Source: an uncultured Lachnospiraceae bacterium
Lineage (GTDB): Bacteria > Bacillota > Clostridia > Lachnospirales > Lachnospiraceae
Direction of reading: 5' to 3'
Length of the DNA: 64,000 nucleotides
NCBI GenBank assembly: GCA_944377405.1
Contig: CALWES010000001.1
Span: 1 to 64,000 of the forward strand
Shown here: positions 40,664 through 49,753 of the stretch, piece after piece
Layout: each line of letters opens with the position of its first letter
Position numbering within the stretch: the first letter of the stretch is position 1
Program-made: the position numbers and the translations under genes
Notes under the pieces: model-generated
The model's database searches: none
What the model was told of the DNA's origin: nothing
Seen by the model: only the letters and a program-made list of their open reading frames with translations

Positions 40664-41353
40664 ATGAATACAAATTTAAGAGAACTGGAAGATACGATCA
40701 AATACCGTTTTTCTGATGAAGAGCTCCTGCGCCAGGCTCTCTACCATCCCTCCTATTCAGGGGAGATGCGCTGGGGAAGAGAGCGTTCCAATCAGCGCCT
40801 GGAATTCCTGGGGGATGCGGTGCTGGAGCTGGTCGTGTCGGATTATCTTTACAGGGCTCATCCGGATGTGGAAGAGGGAGAACTGACAAGGATGCGGTCC
40901 TCCCTTGTTTTTGAGGCCGCCCTTACGGTCTGTGCCAGGGATATCAGTCTGGGGGATTATATCTACCTTGGAAAGGGGGAGGACTCCTCCTTTGGCAGGG
41001 AGAAGCCTTCGATCCTTTCCGATACCTTTGAGGCGGTGATCGGAGCCATCTATCTGGACGGGGGAGTGGAAGCGGCAAAAAGGTTCATTTACACCTTCCT
41101 CATCGACGACATCGATGAGATGAGCCTCCTTCGGGACGGAAAGAGTCTGATCCAGGAGTATACCCAGCGGTTCGAGAACATGTCGCTCCGCTACAATACC
41201 TTTTCCCTGGACAGTCCGGATCATCAGAAGAAGTTCCGTTCGGAGCTCTATATCAATGAGAAGCTGGTGGCTGAGGGGAACGGACACTCCAAGAAGACAG
41301 CGGAGCAGGACGCCGCACTGAAAGCCATCAGGATCATGGGAATCAGGAATTAA
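40664..41353 (+). CDS. rnc: Ribonuclease III
   Basis: ATG at 40664 (TTG at 40649 is an alternative with no better site); 229 residues. Signature QRLEFLGDAVLELVVSDYL near residue 43, DTFEAVIGAIYLDGG with the second metal-binding acidic residues, and a C-terminal double-stranded RNA-binding domain (about 155-229). Processes rRNA and other structured RNA. Confidence 0.94.
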   Translation: MNTNLRELEDTIKYRFSDEELLRQALYHPSYSGEMRWGRERSNQRLEFLGDAVLELVVSDYLYRAHPDVEEGELTRMRSSLVFEAALTVCARDISLGDYIYLGKGEDSSFGREKPSILSDTFEAVIGAIYLDGGVEAAKRFIYTFLIDDIDEMSLLRDGKSLIQEYTQRFENMSLRYNTFSLDSPDHQKKFRSELYINEKLVAEGNGHSKKTAEQDAALKAIRIMGIRN

Positions 41354-41360
41354 GTAATAT

Positions 41361-44300
41361 ATGTATTTAAAAAGTATTGAGATCCAGGGCTTCAAGTCCT
41401 TTGCCCAGAAGACGGTCCTTGTGTTCCACGAGGGCGTCACGGGCATCGTAGGGCCTAACGGCTCCGGAAAATCCAATATTGCAGACGCAGTGCGCTGGGT
41501 CCTGGGAGAACAGAAGGTGAAGAGTCTGAGGGGCGCATCCATGCAGGATGTGATCTTTGCGGGCACTCAGCTTCGGAAGCCCCAGGGCTTTGCCTATGTG
41601 GCCATCACCCTGGACAACAGCGACAGGGTCCTGCCGGTGGATTACCGGGAGGTGACTGTTTCGAGACGGCTGTACCGTTCCGGAGAGTCGGAGTATATGA
41701 TCAACGGGCAGGCGGTACGCCTTCGGGACGTACAGGAGCTTTTCTATGATACGGGAATCGGCCGGGAGGGCTACTCCATTATCGGCCAGGGACAGATCGA
41801 CGCAATCCTGAACGGAAAGCCGGAGGAACGCCGAGGTCTTTTTGACGAAGCTGCCGGCATCGTCAAGTTCAAGCGGAGAAAGCAGATCGCGGAAAAAAAG
41901 CTGGAAACGGAACGGGCCGACCTTCTGCGGATCAGCGATATCCTTTCGGAGCTTGAGCGGCAGGTGGAGCCCCTGCGGAAGCAGTCTGAGAATGCCAGGG
42001 AATATCTGCGCCTTCGGGAGGAGCAGAAGCTCTATGACCTGAACCTTTTCCTGCGGGAGACCGGCTCTATCCTGGAAAAAGTGGCGGAGACGGAGGAAAA
42101 ACGGCGGATAACAGCCGCCTCCCTGGAGGAGACCAGGCAGGAAAGCGAAAAACTGAGGGCGGAGTACGAATCCCTGGACGAGAGCCTTTCCGAGCTGGAA
42201 CGGTCCATGGCTGAGGAACGGGAATCCCTGCAGAAGGCGGACCTCCTCGTCAGCAATCTGGAAAATCAGATCGACCTGGGAAAGGCCCGGATCGAAACGG
42301 AAAAGAACAGTACGGGCCATTATGAGCAGCGCCTGGAAAAGATCGGCCAGTCGGTATCGGAGAAGGAGCAGCTGGCGCTTTCCTATCTTCGGTCCCTGTC
42401 TGCTCTGTCCCAGCAGCTTAGGCTGATCCGGGAGAGACAGGGGCAGGAGGAGCTTCCCATGGAAGAGGGAGAGCTGTCTGCTCTACTGGAGAAGACCGAC
42501 AGCTTTTCGGAGAAGCTCCGGGAGATCCTGTCCCTGAGTCCGGAGGAGGCGGAGCTTGCTCTGCAGCAGCCCGGTCCGGAGGAGGAAGGAACGGAGGAGG
42601 ACGACTTCGGGGAGCCGGAGTGGCTTTCCGAGATCCGTACCAAGCAAAGCGCCCTAAGCTCCATCCGGGACAGGGAGGAACGGACCAGGGAATGGCTTTC
42701 CCGTTCCGGCAAGGAGCAGGAACAGGCGGCGCTCCAGGTAAAGGATCTGAACCGCCGCTTAAACGACCGCCAGCAGGAATACCATGTGGCGGCCACCCGT
42801 TACGATTCCCTCCGGAACATCGCCGAGCGCTATGAGGGCTACGGACAGAGCATCCGGAGGGTCATGGAGGTCCGGGATCGGGTAAGGGGCATCCACGGTG
42901 TTGTGGCTGACCTGATCAAGACCCGGAAGGAGTACGAGACGGCCGTTGAGACGGCTCTGGGAGGAAGCATCCAGAATATCGTGACGGACTCTGAGGAGAC
43001 CGCCAAGATCCTGATCGAACATCTGAAGAAAAATCGCTTCGGACGGGCTACCTTTTTACCCCTTTCCGCCATCCGCGGAGGAGCGGCAAAGGAGTACGAA
43101 GAGGCCAAAGGGGAGCCGGGAGTCATCGGCCTTGCCTCGGAGCTTACGGAGACGGAGGAAGCCTACGGGGAACTGAACCGGTATCTCCTGGGGAAGAACC
43201 TGGTGGTGGATACCATGGACAATGCCGTCCGCATTGCCAGAAAGTATAAGCACCGTCTCCGGATCGTGACCCTGGAGGGAGAGCTTCTGAGCCCGGGAGG
43301 ATCCATTTCCGGCGGTGCATATAAGAACAGCTCCAATCTTATCGGACGCCAGAGGGAGATCGGCGAACTGAAGGAGACCATGGACCGGATCCTCAGGGAA
43401 GTGGACCGGCTGAACCAGGAGATCGTGGAAGCGGAAAAGGCCGTATCGGAAAAGGAAGCGGAGATCGCCGAGCTTCGGGAGGAGCTTTCAGAGATATCTC
43501 TGGAAAAGAACAGCCTGACCCTGGGGATCATGAGCGATATGAAGCTGCGTTACAGCGGCCTCTCCCAGAAAACGGAGTTTATCGCTGAGAATATCGGCAG
43601 GCTCAGCCAGGAGCTGGAGGAGCTTTCGGAGGAACGGGAGCAGAACCTTGCGGCAAGAAAGCAGAGCTTTGAGGTCATCCGGCAGAAGGAAGAGGAGATC
43701 CGGGAGCTTTCAGAGCACATCCTCCGGGTAAAGGAGGAGGCGGAGAAGCTTTCCCTGTCCCTGAAGGATACCACAGGTAAGCGGGAGGACCTGGCTGCGG
43801 AGCGGAAGGAGTATTTCGCAAAGCGGGAGGCCCTTTCCGAGGAAACCGTGGCTCTGGAAAAGGAGCTTCTCAGGATTGAGAACCAGAAGGAAAAGGAAGA
43901 ACAGCGCTTTGACGCGAAAACGGAATATATCTGGAATGAATATCAGCTGTCCAGAGATGGAGCAGGGGAATGGTACCGGGAGGATCTTGGATCCCTTTCG
44001 GAGATCCGGGACCGGGCGTCAGGCCTTAAGAATGAGATCCGGGCCCTGGGGCCGGTCAACATCCAGGCCCTTGAGGATTATAAGGAGGTATCGGAACGCT
44101 ATCAGTTCCTGAAGACCCAGCATGAGGATCTGACGGCTTCGGAGCAGTCGGTGCTGCAGATCATCCGGGAACTGGATGAGGGAATGAAGCGTCAGTTCAA
44201 CGAGACCTTCTCCAGGATCCGCCAGGAGTTCGATCAGGTATTCAAGGAGCTCTTCGGCGGCGGCCAGGGCAGCATCGAGCTGGTTGCGGAGGAAGGAGAA

Positions 44301-44663
44301 GACGTGCTTTCGGCAGGGATCTCCATCATCGCCCAGCCTCCGGGAAAGAAGCTGCAGAACATGATGCAGCTTTCCGGCGGAGAGAAGGCCCTTACGGCTA
44401 TTGCCCTCTTATTCGCCATCCAGAACCTGAAGCCTTCACCCTTCTGCCTTCTGGACGAGATCGAGGCAGCTCTGGACGATTCCAACGTAGGACGCTTTGC
44501 AAGCTATCTTCACAAGCTGACGGAGCATACCCAGTTTATTCTGATCACCCATCGAAGGGGAACCATGGAGGCTGCGGACAGACTTTACGGTGTGACCATG
44601 CAGGAAAAGGGCGTTACGGCTCTGGTATCCGTGGACCTGGTCAGCAGCCAGCTGGACAACTGA
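41361..44663 (+). CDS. smc: Chromosome segregation protein SMC
   Basis: 1100 residues. N-terminal Walker A GPNGSGKSNIADAVRWVLGEQ, coiled coil, hinge (about 505-660: GVVADLIKTRKEYETAVETALGG, then LEGELLSPGGSISGG), second coiled coil, and C-terminal LSGGEKALTAIALLFAIQ with DEIEAALDD. About 80 residues shorter than the usual ~1180, mainly in the first coiled coil, which also has an acidic insert (QQPGPEEEGTEEDDFGEPEW). Forms the condensin ring with ScpA and ScpB. Followed by ftsY. Confidence 0.95.
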   Translation: MYLKSIEIQGFKSFAQKTVLVFHEGVTGIVGPNGSGKSNIADAVRWVLGEQKVKSLRGASMQDVIFAGTQLRKPQGFAYVAITLDNSDRVLPVDYREVTVSRRLYRSGESEYMINGQAVRLRDVQELFYDTGIGREGYSIIGQGQIDAILNGKPEERRGLFDEAAGIVKFKRRKQIAEKKLETERADLLRISDILSELERQVEPLRKQSENAREYLRLREEQKLYDLNLFLRETGSILEKVAETEEKRRITAASLEETRQESEKLRAEYESLDESLSELERSMAEERESLQKADLLVSNLENQIDLGKARIETEKNSTGHYEQRLEKIGQSVSEKEQLALSYLRSLSALSQQLRLIRERQGQEELPMEEGELSALLEKTDSFSEKLREILSLSPEEAELALQQPGPEEEGTEEDDFGEPEWLSEIRTKQSALSSIRDREERTREWLSRSGKEQEQAALQVKDLNRRLNDRQQEYHVAATRYDSLRNIAERYEGYGQSIRRVMEVRDRVRGIHGVVADLIKTRKEYETAVETALGGSIQNIVTDSEETAKILIEHLKKNRFGRATFLPLSAIRGGAAKEYEEAKGEPGVIGLASELTETEEAYGELNRYLLGKNLVVDTMDNAVRIARKYKHRLRIVTLEGELLSPGGSISGGAYKNSSNLIGRQREIGELKETMDRILREVDRLNQEIVEAEKAVSEKEAEIAELREELSEISLEKNSLTLGIMSDMKLRYSGLSQKTEFIAENIGRLSQELEELSEEREQNLAARKQSFEVIRQKEEEIRELSEHILRVKEEAEKLSLSLKDTTGKREDLAAERKEYFAKREALSEETVALEKELLRIENQKEKEEQRFDAKTEYIWNEYQLSRDGAGEWYREDLGSLSEIRDRASGLKNEIRALGPVNIQALEDYKEVSERYQFLKTQHEDLTASEQSVLQIIRELDEGMKRQFNETFSRIRQEFDQVFKELFGGGQGSIELVAEEGEDVLSAGISIIAQPPGKKLQNMMQLSGGEKALTAIALLFAIQNLKPSPFCLLDEIEAALDDSNVGRFASYLHKLTEHTQFILITHRRGTMEAADRLYGVTMQEKGVTALVSVDLVSSQLDN

Positions 44664-44699
44664 TCATAAACATACAGCAGAGGGAAAGGAGAAAAACCC

Positions 44700-45614
44700 A
44701 TGGCAGGATTTTTTGAACGCCTGAAGGAAGGACTCAGCAAGACAAGGACCAATATTGTAAACGGACTGGACAGCGTATTCGGAGATTATTCCCAGGTGGA
44801 TGACGACTTTTTCGAGGAGCTGGAGGAGCAGCTTGTGATGGCGGACATGGGAGTGGCCGCTACGGAACGGATCCTGCAGGATCTCCGGACAAAGATCAGG
44901 GAGCAGCACATCAAGGAGCCGGCAGCCTGCCGCAGCCTGCTGATCGAAAGCATCGCAGCCCAGATGAAGCCTGCGGAGGACGCCTATGCTTTTGAGGAGG
45001 AGAAATCCGTGGTTCTGGTCATCGGTGTGAACGGCGTGGGCAAGACCACCACCATCGGAAAGCTGGGCCTTAACCTGAAGAATGCGGGAAAAAAGGTGCT
45101 CTTCTGCGCGGCGGATACCTTCCGGGCGGCAGCCATCGAACAGCTTACGGAATGGGCAGAGAGGGACGGCATCGATATCATCAGCCAGCATGAGGGTTCA
45201 GATCCGGCCTCTGTGGTTTACGATGCCATTGCAGCCTATAAAAAGCGGGATGCGGATATCCTGATATGCGATACTGCGGGCCGCCTTCATAATAAGAAGA
45301 ACCTGATGGAGGAGCTCTCCAAGATCGGCCGTATTATCAGCCGGGAGCTTCCTGATGTGCGGAAGGAGGTCCTTCTGGTCCTTGACGGGACCACGGGCCA
45401 GAATGCCCTGAGTCAGGCAAAGGAGTTCCTGAACGTGACGGACGCCACGGGGATCATACTGACGAAGATGGACGGAACTGCCAAGGGCGGCATCGCGGTG
45501 GCCATCTCCGCCGAGCTTTCCATTCCCGTAAAGTACATCGGTGTGGGAGAGCATGCGGAGGATCTGCAGAAATTTGATCCGGAAAACTTTGTAAAGGCAC
45601 TTTTTGAAGAATAA
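44700..45614 (+). CDS. ftsY: Signal recognition particle receptor FtsY
   Basis: 304 residues, ATG after AAAGGAGAAAAA. Short N-terminus without the acidic A domain, then the N domain and the GTPase: GVNGVGKTTTIGKL near residue 109, AADTFRAAAIEQL, DTAGRLHNKKNLMEEL, TKMDGTAKGG, YIGVGE. Pairs with Ffh at the membrane. Confidence 0.95.
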   Translation: MAGFFERLKEGLSKTRTNIVNGLDSVFGDYSQVDDDFFEELEEQLVMADMGVAATERILQDLRTKIREQHIKEPAACRSLLIESIAAQMKPAEDAYAFEEEKSVVLVIGVNGVGKTTTIGKLGLNLKNAGKKVLFCAADTFRAAAIEQLTEWAERDGIDIISQHEGSDPASVVYDAIAAYKKRDADILICDTAGRLHNKKNLMEELSKIGRIISRELPDVRKEVLLVLDGTTGQNALSQAKEFLNVTDATGIILTKMDGTAKGGIAVAISAELSIPVKYIGVGEHAEDLQKFDPENFVKALFEE

Positions 45615-45626
45615 AGGACAGGAGAC

Positions 45627-46907
45627 ATGAGACGATTTTTACAGGAGGAGATCAAAAACGACCAGACAGAGTTTCTGGATAATCTTGGATATTTTATGAA
45701 ATGGAGCATGTTCGCCGTTATGGCCGGCCTTGCGGGTGGTTCCATCGGAGCCGCCTTCGTAAAGCTGGTGGCCTGGGCCACGGATGTGCGGGAGCTGCAT
45801 CCGCAGCTCCTTTTTTTCATGCCGGTGGCAGGTATCCTGATCGTATTCCTTCATGAGATCTTCCATGAAAAAGGAAACCGGGGTACCAATCTGGTGCTGG
45901 AAGCGGTGACGGGAGACCGGCCGGTGGACAGGCCTATTCCCCTGCTGATCTTCATATCCACCATCCTGTCCCACCTGGTGGGAGCCTCCGTGGGACGGGA
46001 GGGAGCAGCCCTCCAGATCGGAGGCGGCCTGGGCGGCTGGCTTGGAGAGAAGCTTGGATTTGACCAGAAGGACAGGAAGGTGGCGGTCATGGCGGGGATG
46101 AGCGCGGTCTTTGCCGCCGTCTTCGGGACCCCCATTGCGGCAGCGGTATTTTCCATCGAGGTCATATCCGTGGGGATCATGTATTTTTCCGCCCTGGTGC
46201 CCTGCGTGTTATCCGCCTTTACGGGCTACTATATTTCCAGGACCCTGGGGGTGTCCTTTGAGCATTTTGACGTATCGGACATTCCGGCCTTTGATTTTAA
46301 GAGCGCTGCCCTGATCATCCTCCTGGGGATCCTCTGCGGCCTCTGCGCCCAGCTTTTCTGCCGGGTCCTGGCACTTTCGGACCGGCTTTACGGCCGCTAT
46401 ACGAAGAATTCCTACAGCAGGATCCTTCTGGCCTCCCTGCTGTTCATTCTCCTGACCCTGCTTTGCGGGACGGACCTTTATGAGGGCACCAGCATGAGGA
46501 TCATAGGAGCCTCCCTGGGAGGACAGATCGGCTACGAGGTCTTCCTTCTGAAGATGCTCTTTACGGCCATTGCCGTAGGGGGAAAGTTCAAGGGCGGAGA
46601 GATCGTGCCGGTGTTCTGTGTGGGCTCTGCCTTTGGCTGTGCCTTCGGGATGATCACGGGCTTTTCGCCGGCCCTCTGTGCGGCCTGCGGCCTGGCAGGG
46701 CTTTTTGCCGGGGTGACGAACTGCCCCGTCTCCACCCTGATCCTGGCCCTTGAGCTGATGGAGCCGGGAGCCCTTCCCTATTACAGCCTTGTGATCGCCA
46801 TATCCTTCTGCTTTTCCGGCTACACGGGGCTCTATGCCTCCCAGAGGATCATGTATTCCAAAACAAAGAGCTCTTACATCAATAAAACCGTAGGGGGAGA
46901 AGACTGA
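45627..46907 (+). CDS. ClC-family anion channel/antiporter, possibly a fluoride (CLC-F) exporter
   Basis: 426 residues with about ten hydrophobic segments. The gating-glutamate motif VGREGAALQ (near residue 123) is present, while the usual GSGIPE is replaced by RGTNLVLEAV and the third motif reads FKGGEIVPVF. The short length and these changes resemble the CLC-F fluoride/proton antiporters, but plain chloride transport cannot be excluded. It is inserted between ftsY and ylxM, which are usually near each other. No fluoride riboswitch is visible in the 12-bp gap before it. Confidence 0.85.
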   Translation: MRRFLQEEIKNDQTEFLDNLGYFMKWSMFAVMAGLAGGSIGAAFVKLVAWATDVRELHPQLLFFMPVAGILIVFLHEIFHEKGNRGTNLVLEAVTGDRPVDRPIPLLIFISTILSHLVGASVGREGAALQIGGGLGGWLGEKLGFDQKDRKVAVMAGMSAVFAAVFGTPIAAAVFSIEVISVGIMYFSALVPCVLSAFTGYYISRTLGVSFEHFDVSDIPAFDFKSAALIILLGILCGLCAQLFCRVLALSDRLYGRYTKNSYSRILLASLLFILLTLLCGTDLYEGTSMRIIGASLGGQIGYEVFLLKMLFTAIAVGGKFKGGEIVPVFCVGSAFGCAFGMITGFSPALCAACGLAGLFAGVTNCPVSTLILALELMEPGALPYYSLVIAISFCFSGYTGLYASQRIMYSKTKSSYINKTVGGED

Positions 46908-46940
46908 TCCGGGCTGGAAAACACTGTAAAGAAAAACTAC

Positions 46941-46969
46941 TTGACACCCATCCTCCTTATGGGTATAAT
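46941..46969 (+). promoter_or_regulatory. Perfect sigma-A promoter of the ylxM-ffh operon with spacer inverted repeat
   Basis: TTGACA (46941-46946), 17 bp, TATAAT (46964-46969). The spacer starts with CCCAT and ends with ATGGG (inverted repeat). Only ten bases separate the -10 from the ylxM ATG, so the mRNA leader would be about 0-5 nt. Confidence 0.9.
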
Positions 46970-46979
46970 AGCGCATGTT

Positions 46980-47231
46980 ATGGAAAAAATAGTAAGACAG
47001 GGCATGTTATTCGATTTATACGGTGAACTGCTGACAGAGCATCAGCGGGAGATCTACGGCTGCCTTGTGAACGACGATATGTCCCTTTCGGAGCTGGCAG
47101 AGCAATACGGCATCAGCAGACAGGGCGTACATGATCTGATCAAGCGCTGTGACCGTCAGCTGGAGGGCTACGAGGAAAAGCTCCATTTGCTGGCCAGAAA
47201 GCTTGAGGAAGAGACCGGAGAAGAGGACTGA
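46980..47231 (+). CDS. ylxM: YlxM-family helix-turn-helix protein (SRP-associated)
   Basis: ATG at 46980 gives 83 residues. MEKIVRQGMLFDLYGELLTEHQREIYGCL followed by LAEQYGISRQGVHDLIKRC, a sigma-70 region-4-like helix-turn-helix. YlxM (UPF0122) is linked to ffh throughout Firmicutes and stimulates SRP GTPase in some species. The longer frame upstream begins inside the -35 box. Leader essentially missing; ends 2 bp before ffh. Confidence 0.9.
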   Translation: MEKIVRQGMLFDLYGELLTEHQREIYGCLVNDDMSLSELAEQYGISRQGVHDLIKRCDRQLEGYEEKLHLLARKLEEETGEED

Positions 47232-47233
47232 TT

Positions 47234-48613
47234 ATGGCATTTGAGAGCTTATCCGATAAACTCCAGAATATCTTCAAGAACCTCCGGGGCAAGGGACGCC
47301 TTAGCGAAGAGGATGTGAAGACTGCCTTAAAGGAAGTCAAGCTTGCACTTCTGGAAGCGGACGTGAACTTCAAGATCGTCAAGCGTTTCATCAAGGACAC
47401 GGAAGCCAGGGCTGTGGGCGAAGAGGTCCTGAACAGCCTGACGCCGGCCCAGATGGTCATCAAGATCGTAAACGAGGAGCTGGTGAAGCTCATGGGCGGT
47501 GAGCCTGCAGAGCTTAAGCTGAAGCCCTCAGATGAGATCACGGTGATCATGATGGCGGGCCTTCAGGGTGCCGGTAAGACCACCACGGCGGCCAAGCTTG
47601 GAGCAAAGCTCAAGGCAAAGGGCCGGAACGTGCTTCTGGCAGCCTGCGACATCTACCGTCCTGCGGCCATCAGGCAGCTCCAGGTAAACGGAGAAAAGCT
47701 GGGGATCCAGGTCTTTTCCATGGGAACGGACACAGAGCCCCCAAGGATCGCTGAGGAAGCCTACCGCTATGCCAAAGAGCATTCCATGAATGTTCTGATC
47801 CTGGATACCGCCGGAAGACTGCATATCGACGAGGATATGATGGCGGAGCTTTCCGAGATCAAGAAGCGGATCCCGGTGGATACCACTGTGCTGACGGTGG
47901 ACGCCATGACGGGACAGGATGCGGTAAATGTGGCATCCATGTTCGCTGAAAAGGTTGGCATCGACGGCATTATCATCACAAAGCTGGACGGTGATACCAG
48001 GGGCGGTGCAGCCCTTTCCATAAGAGCCGTTACGGAAAAACCCATCTATTATGCAGGTATGGGAGAAAAGCTTTCGGACCTGCAGGAATTTTATCCGGAC
48101 CGTATGGCATCCCGTATCCTGGGCATGGGAGATATCCTCTCCCTCATTGAGAAGGCCCAGGAAGAGATGGACCTGGAAAAGCAGAAGGAAGCTGCCAAGA
48201 ACCTCCGGAAGGGAGAGTTCACCTATGACGACTTCCTGGAGCAGATGCGGCAGATGAAAAAGCTGGGCGGTCTTTCCGCCATTATGAGCATGATGCCCGG
48301 CATGAACGGCTTCAACGCAGATGCCATCGATGAGAGTCAGATGGACCGGGTAGAGGCCATCATCCTGAGCATGACCCCGGCGGAACGGCGGAACCCGAAG
48401 CTGATGAATCCATCCCGGAAGCAGCGTATCGCGAAGGGATCCGGAACGGATATCGCTGAGGTAAACCGGATCGTCAAGCAGTTCGACCAGATGCAGAAGC
48501 TGATGAAGCAGATGGGCGGCATGATGGGCAAGAAGGGCCGCGGGCCCTTTGGCGGAGGTTTTCCGGGAATGGCCGGAGGCAATCCCTTCAAGGGACTGAA
48601 GCTTCCGTTTTGA
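47234..48613 (+). CDS. ffh: Signal recognition particle protein Ffh
   Basis: 459 residues. N domain, G domain with GLQGAGKTTTAAKL near residue 107, DTAGRLHIDEDMM, TKLDGDTRGGAALS, and a methionine-rich M domain (MRQMKKLGGLSAIMSMMPGM; QMQKLMKQMGGMMG). Binds 4.5S/6S-type SRP RNA and signal sequences. Gly/Phe-rich tail. Confidence 0.96.
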   Translation: MAFESLSDKLQNIFKNLRGKGRLSEEDVKTALKEVKLALLEADVNFKIVKRFIKDTEARAVGEEVLNSLTPAQMVIKIVNEELVKLMGGEPAELKLKPSDEITVIMMAGLQGAGKTTTAAKLGAKLKAKGRNVLLAACDIYRPAAIRQLQVNGEKLGIQVFSMGTDTEPPRIAEEAYRYAKEHSMNVLILDTAGRLHIDEDMMAELSEIKKRIPVDTTVLTVDAMTGQDAVNVASMFAEKVGIDGIIITKLDGDTRGGAALSIRAVTEKPIYYAGMGEKLSDLQEFYPDRMASRILGMGDILSLIEKAQEEMDLEKQKEAAKNLRKGEFTYDDFLEQMRQMKKLGGLSAIMSMMPGMNGFNADAIDESQMDRVEAIILSMTPAERRNPKLMNPSRKQRIAKGSGTDIAEVNRIVKQFDQMQKLMKQMGGMMGKKGRGPFGGGFPGMAGGNPFKGLKLPF

Positions 48614-48682
48614 TCAGGCATATAGAAGCCAGGAGCTTTTATATATAAATCAACATTTTATTTTACGAAGGAGATCAAAAAC

Positions 48683-48928
48683 ATGGCAGTTAAGATCAGA
48701 TTAAGAAGACTTGGTCAGAAGAAGAGACCGTTCTACAGAGTTGTTGTAGCAGATTCCCGTTCTCCCAGAAACGGCAGATTCATCGAGGAGATCGGATACT
48801 ATGATCCCAACCAGGAGCCCAGCGTGATCAAGATCGACGCAGAGGCAGCAAAGAAGTGGCTCGGCACCGGCGCACAGCCCACAGAGACTGTAGCTAAGCT
48901 TTTAAAGCTTGCAGGTATTTCCAAGTAA
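48683..48928 (+). CDS. rpsP: 30S ribosomal protein S16
   Basis: 81 residues, [42 protein letters not shown] after AAGGAG. Codon use is strongly biased, as in other ribosomal genes here. Confidence 0.96.
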   Translation: MAVKIRLRRLGQKKRPFYRVVVADSRSPRNGRFIEEIGYYDPNQEPSVIKIDAEAAKKWLGTGAQPTETVAKLLKLAGISK

Positions 48929-48969
48929 AAAGAACCTGAAAGGCTGTTTGCAGAGTGCGAGGTGACTCT

Positions 48970-49200
48970 ATGAAAGAATTACTCGAGGTGATGGCAAAGT
49001 CACTGGTGGACTGCCCGGAGGAGGTTACGGTGACCCAGGAAGAAAAGGGAGACCTGCTGGTTCTGAAGCTTCGGGTCGCTCAGTCCGACATGGGTAAGGT
49101 GATCGGAAAGTCCGGACGCATCGCCAAGGCGCTGCGGCAGGTTCTTAATGCTGCGGCATCCAGAGAGAATACAAAGGTGGTCGTGGACATCGGAGACTGA
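48970..49200 (+). CDS. khpA: KH-domain RNA-binding protein KhpA
   Basis: ATG at 48970 after GAGGTG; 76 residues. KH motif VIGKSGRIAKALRQVLNAAA (GxxG loop at GKSG). KhpA pairs with KhpB on structured RNAs and lies between rpsP and rimM as in other Firmicutes. Confidence 0.93.
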   Translation: MKELLEVMAKSLVDCPEEVTVTQEEKGDLLVLKLRVAQSDMGKVIGKSGRIAKALRQVLNAAASRENTKVVVDIGD

Positions 49201-49230
49201 TGGACGGGCCCCGCAATGTGAGGACATTTG

Positions 49231-49743
49231 ATGAACGCGGATTTAAGAGTTGGCGTCATAACGAGGACTCATGGAATAAGAGGAGAGGTGAAGGTTTATC
49301 CAACGACCGACTCTCCTCTTAGATTTAATGAGATCGAAGAAGTGATCGCCAAGCTTGGCAAACGGGAGAAGCTCCTTAAGCTGGAGCATGCCTCCTATTT
49401 TAAAAATCTGGTGATACTGAAGTTCGCCGGCCTGGATCACATCGAGGATGTGGAGGCTCTGAAGGGTGCTGAGCTTTACGTAAAGCGCAGCGACGGAGAG
49501 GAGCTGGGGGAAAACGAGTATTATATCGCGGATATTATCGGCATGGAGGTCTACGACGAAGAGGGCCTTCGGATCGGTACGGTGAAGGATGTGCTGGAGA
49601 CCGGCGCAAACGATGTTTACATCGTGAGCCGGGAGGCAGAAAAGGACCTGCTGCTTCCTGCCATACATCAGTGCATCAGGAATGTGGATGTGGAAAATAA
49701 CAGGATGACGGTCCATATCATGGATGGACTTCTGAACCTTTGA
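49231..49743 (+). CDS. rimM: Ribosome maturation factor RimM
   Basis: ATG at 49231 after GTGAGG; 170 residues. LRVGVITRTHGIRGEVKVYPTTD at the start and a C-terminal PRC-barrel (YYIADIIGMEVYDEEG...). Helps 30S assembly with S19. Confidence 0.94.
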   Translation: MNADLRVGVITRTHGIRGEVKVYPTTDSPLRFNEIEEVIAKLGKREKLLKLEHASYFKNLVILKFAGLDHIEDVEALKGAELYVKRSDGEELGENEYYIADIIGMEVYDEEGLRIGTVKDVLETGANDVYIVSREAEKDLLLPAIHQCIRNVDVENNRMTVHIMDGLLNL

Positions 49744-49753
49744 TATTGAATAT

